Below the pieces are notes generated by a model. It was not told the origin of the DNA. It made no database searches and saw only the letters and a program-made list of their open reading frames with translations. From Cranoglanis bouderius (Eukaryota > Chordata > Actinopteri > Siluriformes > Cranoglanididae), in assembly GCA_023630585.1 (NCBI GenBank), contig CM042552.1, forward strand, positions 18,390,069 to 18,454,068: 64,000 nucleotides of DNA, given 5' to 3'. The stretch's first letter is position 1. Every line of letters begins with the position of its first letter. This document shows, piece after piece, positions 56,884 to 64,000 of this stretch. The position numbers and the translations under genes are program-made.

Positions 56884-56888
56884 CTCAC

Positions 56889-57026
56889 CAGTCTGTCGAG
56901 GCCGGAGCTCTCTGATGGAGGCATGTCTTCGTGGTTGTAGGGTTTGAACCGAGCATTGAACACCTCGCGGGTGCTCCGGCCTGATCCGGATCTAACTGGT
57001 TTGGGATGACCACAACCCTGAAACAC
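56889..57026 (-). CDS. gpc6: Glypican-6 exon (VFQGCG...SSGLDRL)
   Basis: The exon is 138 bases, 46 codons, phase 0 at both ends. It begins VFQGCGHPKPVR and ends SESSGLDRL. The VFQGCG motif with its core cysteine and the ARFKPYNHED segment match the glypican-4/6 region upstream of the furin-sensitive and stalk parts. The acceptor AG is at 57027-57028 after TGTTGCTGTTGGGTGA. The donor is a good GTGAGT at 56883-56888 and runs straight into a (CTGT)n microsatellite. The intron to the previous exon is only 388 bases and is largely (CA)n/(GA)n sequence. Confidence 0.93.
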
Positions 57027-57323
57027 CTTCACCCAACAGCAACAGCAACAAAATGGTTACCATGGTTACCAAAACAGCCTTCAAATTTGTGTAATATGTG
57101 TCTTGTCCTCTACGTGTCCCAAACAGCCGTACTACTCTACTAAATAGTGAGCCAAAAACAAGGCTTTCCTGGTCAGCATGAAAAGTGGCTACGTCCCAAA
57201 CCTACAACATAGTATGTTAAATTAGAACACTATTAATAAGTCACTATGGGTGTAATTAGGAAATGACCAGAGTAACAGACTTGCTGCACAATCAATATTA
57301 CTGCTTTAAGAAGTCATAGAGAG

Positions 57324-57324
<1 letters not shown>

Positions 57325-57388
<64 letters not shown>
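57325..57388. repeat. (TG)n microsatellite downstream of gpc6 exon
   Basis: About 32 TG units; CA in the gene sense, complementary to the (UG)n upstream of the same exon. Confidence 0.95.
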
Positions 57389-57404
<16 letters not shown>

Positions 57405-57414
57405 AAGAGAGAAC

Positions 57415-57544
57415 CTTGGTGGAGACTTGTATGCTGTTTTCCTGCATGGCCATGATGGCCTCGGAGATCTTCAAGTCGATCGGATCCATCACAGCCTCAA
57501 TGTTAAACGGTCCCTTCAACCTCTCAGCTACTAGGAGCATGGAG

Positions 57545-57545
<1 letters not shown>
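57415..57545 (-). CDS. gpc6: Glypican-6 exon, core domain segment (SMLLVAERL...)
   Basis: This internal exon encodes 43 full codons after a split Asp codon; it begins SMLLVAERLKGPFNIE and ends QENSIQVSTK. It matches the glypican-4/6 core where the vertebrate protein has MLLVAERLEGPFNIE...MDPIDVKISEAIM. The acceptor AG is at 57546-57547 and is preceded directly by about 76 bases of (TG)n in the gene sense, with no conventional pyrimidine tract. The donor reads AAG|GTTCTC, a poor match to GTRAGT. Another (CA)n tract, in the gene sense, starts about 26 bases past the donor. The protein is clearly conserved, so the exon is probably used, though the splice signals look weak. Confidence 0.93.

Positions 57546-57622
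<77 letters not shown>
57546..57622 (-). promoter_or_regulatory. gpc6: (UG)n tract acting as gpc6 3' splice-site tract
   Basis: In the gene sense the intron ends in roughly 76 bases of TG repeat followed by TAG and the exon. UG repeats beside an acceptor are a known binding platform for TDP-43 and CELF proteins, as in CFTR exon 9. Whether they bind here is inference. Confidence 0.6.
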
Positions 57623-57625
<3 letters not shown>

Positions 57626-57659
57626 ATAATCAGATTTGCATTTACTGAATTAAGTATAC

Positions 57660-58460
57660 GGTGCTTTCAATGAGCTAAAAGAGATGGAGAAAGAAGGAAA
57701 ATAAGACAGAGAGAGAAATAAAATGAATGAGAGAAAAGTCAAAAAAGAGTGAAAAGGGAAGTGAAAGGAGGGAGGGAGAGAAAAAGAAAGAAGTTTAGGG
57801 AAGAGCGCATAAAAGAAAATAATGAGAGGCATTAGAATGTGTCTGAGTAAAGCAAATAACGGAAACAAGAAAAGAAAGAAAGAAAGAAGAAAGAAAGAAG
57901 TATAAAAAGGTAGAAAGTACAAAATTAGAAAGAAAGGGAAAAGAGTGGGGAAGGAAGGAAGGAAGGAGAGAGAAAAAGAAGTATAAAAAAGCAGATAGTA
58001 CGAAATTAGAAGGAAGGAAGGAAAGAATGGAAGGAAAGAAAGAAGTACAAAAAAGTAGAAAGTACGAAATTAGAAAGAAAGGGAAAAGCATGGGGAAGGA
58101 AGGAAGAAAAGAAAGAAGTATAAATTAGAAGGAAGGAAAGAAAGAAAGGAAGGAAAGAAAGAAGTACAAAACAGTAGAAAGTGTGGGAAAGGAAGGTAAG
58201 AAAGAAAGAAGTATAAAAAAATCAGCAAGTACGAAATTAGAAAGAAAGGGAAAAGAGTGTGGAAGGAAGGAAGGAAGGAAAGAAAGACAATGAAAAGATG
58301 AGAGGTAAAGAAAAGATATACTGTAGAGGAAAGGATGGAGAAGTGGAAAAGAAAAAAGGCGAAAGAACAAAATTAGAAAGGGGAAATGAGTAATTAATTA
58401 AATAAATAAATAAATAAAGAAAGAAAGAAAGAAAGAAAGAAAGAGGTGAAGTAAAGAAAA
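57660..58460. repeat. GAAAGAAGGAAGG polypurine block
   Basis: Includes ~75-110-bp near-repeats of AAAGTACGAAATTAGAAAGA and GAAGTATAAAAAAG (57890-58240), so there is a higher-order period on top of the GAAA/GGAA pattern. Confidence 0.9.
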
Positions 58461-58661
58461 ATTCGAAACGCGATGTTTTAGGTGGTGAAACATTAGTTAG
58501 GACGCCGTTGACACCTTGATCCATGACCATCCAGTCCAGACTATATAGTGTTCATGATCAACATCGCACCAGTGTACACCTGCAGCACAAGATGTTCTAC
58601 AAGCCACGCCCACTCTCCTCCTCAGTCTGTGTGATACAGCAACCTGTTAGTGAGGCATCAA

Positions 58662-58699
<38 letters not shown>

Positions 58700-58700
<1 letters not shown>

Positions 58701-59260
58701 TTCACCCGAATGTCTCCTGAACGTCGCCGCAGTCTATAGTGTGGACGGACGCCGTGCTGCTCGTGCAGTTCAGTCGTTAAATCTCTGTTATTAATTTGCG
58801 CTCGTAGGGAACCTATTACCACGGCCGGAGTGAGACTATCGATCCAAGTGCACTCTGGATGAACGAGGGCGGCATGAAAGTGTTTGATCTTTTCATTTAG
58901 GCCCACTCCTGAACGATAGAACCGCCTGCAGGTGTCTCGCTCTTTCATTACAGCCGAGAGAGAGACAGAGTGAGAGAATGCGAGAGAGAGCGGAAGATTT
59001 AAGACTTGATTGTCAATTAGGGCTTTGAAAGAGGAAGTGAAAGAGCGAGTGCTGTTGAAAAAATAAAAAGGACGAATGGCTGCAGGCTTCAGGCACGAAA
59101 TGGAAAAATGAAATAACAGCAAACGCAATTAACGTTGAGAGGTCAGAGAGACTCGAGAGATTTAATAACGGAGAAAAACACATTAGGCTCAATAGCGGCG
59201 CGTCGCCGTCTTCAGAGATTAAAACAAAAATAATTATATGTAGAACAAACAGCGAACTTC
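58700..59260. other. Candidate conserved non-coding block
   Basis: Unique, CpG-bearing DNA (GAACGTCGCCGCAGTC, ATTACCACGGCCGGAG, GACTTGATTGTCAATTAGGG, AATAGCGGCGCGTCGCCG) between simple repeats, in a gpc6 intron. No exon-like frame. Regulatory role is a guess. Confidence 0.3.
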
Positions 59261-59435
59261 ATAATATCTGCCCTGGACACGCACCATCCCACCCCCTCTC
59301 CTTTAAAAAAAAAAAAAAATTACAAGTAAAACTTTAGTTCGCCTTAGGTAAGGTAAGAGAAACGTGTGTTTTTTATTAAGGCTTATTATTTTAAGTTACC
59401 ATGAGAGAATTTAGGTTTAATTTCCCAGTACAATA

Positions 59436-59787
59436 CAGTTCAGAATTACTGGCACCCCTGGTAAAGATGGTAAGAAAAGGTTATGAAAAACATCTTTTTT
59501 TTTTTTTCAGTTAACCTCATACATAATATACCCTATGAGAGAAATCTAACCTTTAAAGAAAGCAAAAGTAAATGCTATTCTTATATTTATTTCAGTGAAG
59601 TCTTTGATTACTGAACTAAAGTCGATTTTATAAAAATCGAACTAAAGTCGAAGTAATAAATGCAGGGTGCCAATAATTCTGGTGCCAATAGTTTAATCAT
59701 TTTTAAACATTTTTTTGAGAATCAGTTAAACGTATTTATTTTCTCAACATTTTTTTTCTTTCAAGGGTGCCAATAATTCTGGAGCTG
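59436..59787. mobile_element. Small Tc1-like MITE
   Basis: Ends CAGTTCAGAATTACTGGCAC and GTGCCAATAATTCTGGAGCTG, TA at the left. It contains a short internal direct repeat (GAACTAAAGTCGA twice). No coding remnant. Confidence 0.75.
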
Positions 59788-60374
59788 TGGTTTTCTAACA
59801 TTGGCTAGCAGGCTCCACCCACGTTTCCACGTTTTTTCCCTTCCCGTCGACCACACACTCTTTGATGATTTCTAAATCACTTTCGTTTCTGGACCCCTCC
59901 CAATAGTTCCTGATCCTTGTCCAAACCACTCCCGCTATTTCCAGACTCTGCCCCTTTATCAACATTTTTCTAGAGCCCTTCATTGTCAAGCGCCGGCTTT
60001 TCTTTTCATGGCTGAATTAGATCAGAGGAAAACACTAAATAACCAGGCTCTTTCAAGTCTTTCAAGACTCCACGCACTTGTAGAGACTCCTCCCATCTTC
60101 ATTATACCATACTCACCGTATTCATTTCATCCAAACCCCTCATATTTAAGCCAAGCCATTCCCCATTCCAGATAACTGCCATTACCTTTAAGATCCACCC
60201 TGCCACCTTTTTTCAAATCCCTTCCCTAATTTCAAGATCCGTTGTCGTTCCCCCCCCCCAAAACCACCCCTGTTTTTTATGAAAATATTCTAGAGGTGGT
60301 GGTTTTGAACCATGATATCTTCTTCAGGATTATGGGTTATTAGTAGTAGGGTTCTCTGGTTTGGCTATGCTTAC

Positions 60375-60540
60375 TAGCCCCTAGGTGTGAATAAGCGTGT
60401 GAAGGTTCCCTGTAATGGACTGGTGTCCCATCTGGGGAAAATCCTTCTGCCTTGCGTCCAGTGTTAATGAGACTGGCTTCGGATCCACAACGTTCAGGGT
60501 AAAGCGTTTACTGAAGATAAATGAATTAATGACTCCCACC
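60375..60540 (+). mobile_element. SINE/LINE 3'-tail fragment
   Basis: CCCTGTAATGGACTGGTGTC, CCATCTGGGGAAAATCC and AAAGCGTTTACTGAAGATAA, followed by AATGAATTAATGA: the 3' end of a common fish retroelement family. No 5' part. Confidence 0.65.
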
Positions 60541-61009
60541 CCACTCAGGAGCTCTGAGCTCCGAGCTGTCTGAGGAAGAAGACAAACAGAGCCGTTTTTT
60601 ATTTGTAAATTCTGTGCGACGGCGCGGAGCGAGTGAATCACCGACATCCCGCAGGGGGGAAAACCAGGACACATTTATTCTTTATTTTATTTTCAGAATT
60701 TGAAACTCGTCAAAGGTTCAGCGTTCACCTCAAACTATCTGTACTGGAAAGTTTCCTCTCGCTGAGATCTGATCTGAGTTGCAGAGCGAGTATGATGCTT
60801 TACCTTCAAATGGCTTCTGAAGTGGCTTTTAATATTAGTTCCACGTTCTAACTAAAATAGAAAGCACTGAAGCACTAAAGAGGGCGCCCACAGAGGCAAC
60901 AAAAAGATTTACTCACACTTATCCGGGTTGAATTTCACAATTTGCAGTTTAAGCCTCATCTTTTTTTAACCAAATGAATTGTCTGCTCCATTGATTGGTG
61001 GATGGCGTC

Positions 61010-62240
61010 AGAGGTAATTAGTGGGTGTGGTACGTGGAGTGGACAGTAAGCAGTTAGACTGGTGGGTGGAGTCTGAAATCATTAGTGAGTGAGGTGGGTG
61101 GAGTTAGAAGTAATGAATGGATGTGCTTGGTGGAGTCAGCAGTAATTATTGTGGTGGGTGGCATCAGAAGTAATTATTTGTGTGGTGGGTGGAGTCAGAA
61201 GTAATTAGTGTAATGGGTGGAGTCAGAAGTAATTAGTGTAATGGGTGGAGTTAGAAGTAATTAGTGTGGTGGGTGGAGTCAGAAGTAATTAGTGTGGTGG
61301 GTGGAGTCAGAAGTAATTAGTGTAGTGGGTGGAGTCAGAAGTAATTAGTGTAATGAGTGAAGTCAGAAGTATTTAGTGTAATGGGTGGAGTCAGAAGTAA
61401 TTAGTATAATGGGTGGAGTCCGAAGTAATTAGTGTAATGGGTGGAGTCCGAAGTAATTTGTGTAGTGGGTGAAGTCAGAATTAACTAGTGTAATGGGTGG
61501 AGTCAGAAGTAATTTTTGTGGTAGGTGGAGTCTGAAGTAATTAGTGTAGTGGGTGATGAAGAATTAGTGTGTAATAAGTAATTAGTGGGTGGAGGCAAAA
61601 ATAATTAGTCACTGTAGTGGGTGGAGTGAACAGTAATTAGCGAGAAGGGTGGGTGGAGTCGGAAAAAATATAGTGGGTGTGGTGGGTGAATTCAGAAATA
61701 ATTAGTGGATGCAGTGGGTGGAGTCAACAATAATTAGCTGATGTGGCTGGGTGGAGTCAATATTAGGGTGGTGGGTGGAGTCAAAGTTAATTAGTATGGT
61801 TGATGGAATCAGCATTGTTAGTAGGTGTGTTGGATGGAGTCAGCACAAATTAGTTTTGTGGGTGAAGCGAACAGTAATCAGTAAGTTTAGTGGGTGGAGT
61901 TAGTATTTATTATTGAGTGTGATGGGTGGAGTCAGAGGTAATTAGTATGGTGGTGGAACAAGCAGTAATTAATGAGTGTAGTAGGTGGGGTGGAGTCAGA
62001 ATAAGTTAGTGGGTGTAATGGATGGAGTCTGCTGAAATAATTGAGATGAGTCAGCAATAATTAGTAGATGTGGTGGGTGGAGTCAAAAGTGATTAGTAGT
62101 TGTGGTTGGTGTGTTTCAGCAGTAACTAGCGTGCATGTCATTCACATCAGTCAAAAGTGTTAATGGTGATGGAATACAGTGGTATCGGGAGTTACGAGGG
62201 ATTGGTGGGTGTGGTGGGTGGAGTCAGAAGTAATTAACAG
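61010..62240. repeat. 28-bp minisatellite GTGGGTGGAGTCAGAAGTAATTAGT
   Basis: More than 35 units, period 28 in the homogeneous core (61190-61560), more irregular toward 62240 with units of 28-45 bp. The consensus contains GGGTGGAGTC and the homeodomain-like GTAATTAGTG. Confidence 0.92.
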
Positions 62241-62429
62241 TCGGGTGTAGTCATGTGCCTCTCTGTAGCATCTCTGAAGTAATAAACTCACTGAAGCAAC
62301 AAACATAATGAAGAAAAAAAGATCATTTAGTGCTCGACTTCTGTTCACCTTCACTAATTAGGGAGTGACCAGGAGGGAAGGTTAATGGAGTGCCCTTTAT
62401 TGCATTATGGGTAAATTTTACATATGGCT

Positions 62430-62515
62430 CTGATGATGTCATAAAGAGCGCTGACCAATCAGCAGCTTTGCTTCAATTCGTGCTCAGTGGAACTCTAAGC
62501 TCACTGGAATGCTAA
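62430..62515 (+). repeat. Short dispersed unit, copy 2
   Basis: GATGTCATAAAGAGCGCTGA, CCAATCAGCAGCTTTGCTTC and CGTGCTCAGTGGAACTC match 10925-11010 in order. Confidence 0.6.
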
Positions 62516-63119
62516 TATACATTTCTTTCTTTTTTTTTGTTGTCTTCCCTTACTTTTTCTTTTTTCTACTCAATTTTTCCACATTCGTTCTTCCTTCCTC
62601 TCTTCTCCCCCTCTCATCATGACTTCGGACACTTTCAAACTCTTAAACATTTTGAGAACGTTAAATATATTTCTTCGAACTTAACTCTATCATTTTTCCA
62701 TCGTTTACGTTCCACTCCTGCCGCTTCACTCCTTCCGTTAAGGACGCGAACCTACGAGTTTCACCCCTAATCGTGGTGTTGTAATTGCGACTATTTTGGA
62801 GTGTGTGAGGTAAAAACAGGAGTGCAGGAGGAAGCGGCGTACCCTGGAATGCTTCGTGTTTACAATGCCGCAGTTGGGTGTTACAACGAGTTTAACCACA
62901 GGCACGCTGATTGGACGTTTCCTCTGAGTAAACACTCCATTTTTATTTATTTCCCCAGAGGAAAAGCCACAGCTGTCACACAGCTAAAAGAGAGATCAGG
63001 GACATGTTCCAAATGCGTAGTGCTGCCTGCTCCTGCACACTACACGTGACAGAGGAGGGAGAATTCACACCTTAACACCTATATATGCACACGCACACAT
63101 CTGCTGGGTTTAAAGTATG

Positions 63120-63320
63120 TGGTTATATAAAGTGGAAAAAGAGAGCGAGAGTGAGACAGCGAGAGTGAGACAGTGTGAGAGTGAGACACACCGAGAGAGG
63201 ATGAAAGAGAGCGGCGGATGGTGTGATGGTGTGAATGAAACACTTTATCTGTCTCCGCATCTCTGTCGGGGTTTGTACCTGTCAAATCCATCACCGCCGT
63301 TGCACGCTCCATCACTCCAC

Positions 63321-63410
<90 letters not shown>

Positions 63411-63999
63411 GGAGACGGAGAGAGAGACAGACAGAAGGAGAGAGATGGGCAGATCTCGGATACCTAGGAGTGAGCGAACACGTGGGAGCGAGGGATGCAG
63501 AGATGGGAACGATACAGACTCGTCCTGCGCTGATTTACTCAAGATAAGCATAAACATACTGTATAAGTGATGGGACAATATTCTCCTGGTTTTTTTTTCT
63601 CTCTGACTTTTATCTTTATTTGCATCTAGAAAGTCGAAAGAAAGAAAGAGACGCGAAGACAGTAAAGACAGACGGATTAAATAAATACACAAAGAAAGAA
63701 AAATAGGGAATAACATGGGAGAGAATCAATAATGTAGATGAAAGAGAATAAATACATTATGTAATGAATTAGTAAATAAATGAATAAATAAATAATGAAA
63801 TGATTGACTCAGAAAGAAAGAAAACGAAGCAAAGTAAAGAATAAAAATAAAAAATTGCACAAATAATAAAAGAAAGATAAAAACAAAACAAAGAAAAATG
63901 AAAGAGAAAAGCGATTAGGGATGAATGGAGGGAAAAAAAGACTGGATGGGAGATGAAAAAAAAGAAAAGAGAAAGGACAAAGAGGTGAAAAAACAAAGG
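63120..63999. repeat. Polypurine region with (GA)43 tract
   Basis: (GA)n at 63323-63409 flanked by GAGACAG/GAGAGTGAGAC units; then AAAGAAAG/AATAAATGAATAAATA sequence to the window edge. No gene. Confidence 0.9.
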
Positions 64000-64000
64000 A

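Larger units (their letters stand above)
34771..57545 (-). other. gpc6: gpc6 gene, 3' portion (five exons, four introns)
   Basis: Five minus-strand exons read in order into one glypican-6 C-terminal half of 267 residues. Exon lengths are 131, 138, 131, 176 and 230 coding bases, and every junction keeps frame. Introns run 57027-57414, 40384-56888, 36162-40252 and 35001-35985; three have GT-AG ends and one GC-AG. Glypicans are cell-surface heparan-sulfate proteoglycans held by a GPI anchor that modulate Wnt, Hedgehog, BMP and FGF signalling. GPC6 is favoured over its closest paralogue GPC4 because of the TEFEF...TEAPAV tail and the [20 protein letters not shown] stretch. The a/b teleost paralogue cannot be decided here. 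Upstream exons, including signal peptide and most core cysteines, are outside the window. Confidence 0.93.

Overview
The window is vertebrate, almost certainly teleost, nuclear DNA. Evidence: spliced exons of a glypican gene, Tc1/mariner elements of several families, 5S-rRNA- and tRNA-derived SINEs, a YADD reverse-transcriptase relic, and very many microsatellites. The SINE and Tc1 types would suit a catfish-like fish, but that is only an impression. There is no bacterial-style gene organisation.

One host gene is recognisable: the 3' half of glypican-6 (gpc6) on the minus strand. Five consecutive exons lie at 57415-57545, 56889-57026, 40253-40383, 35986-36161 and 34771-35000. Together they encode 267 residues from the late core domain through the SGSG glycosaminoglycan-attachment site to the GPI signal. 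All phases agree and the stop is at 34771-34773. Upstream exons lie beyond the right edge. Bases 1-34770 are downstream of the coding region; everything right of 57545 is upstream intron.

The rest is repeats. (a) Tc1/mariner: a nearly intact copy at 3753-5261 (321-aa transposase, 201-bp IR/DR ends, TA duplications); a nest of three elements at 6140-8662; decayed copies at 16040-17358, 17859-18935 and 42059-43646; deletion derivatives at 1586-2277, 23486-23945, 54955-55462 and 59436-59787. (b) SINEs: a 5S-derived copy at 14126-14672; tRNA-derived copies near 8115, 11889, 17359, 26344, 51071, 53589 and 60375. (c) A LINE RT relic at 27950-28850. (d) About ten unrelated, degenerate tandem arrays, each with its own motif. 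(e) Polypurine blocks and long (TG)n, (CA)n, (TA)n and (GA)n tracts.

The most interesting observations concern gpc6 splicing. A ~53-bp, ~20-copy minisatellite at 36157-37277 lies directly upstream of a gpc6 exon, and its unit appears to derive from that exon's own 3' splice site, so the intron holds a ladder of acceptor-like sites. The exon at 57415-57545 sits between (UG)n, which forms its acceptor tract, and (CA)n just past a weak donor, so the two repeats could pair across it. The exon at 40253-40383 uses a GC donor followed at once by a (CA)n...(GT)n hairpin. The last exon lacks the cysteine pair expected after SGSGSG.
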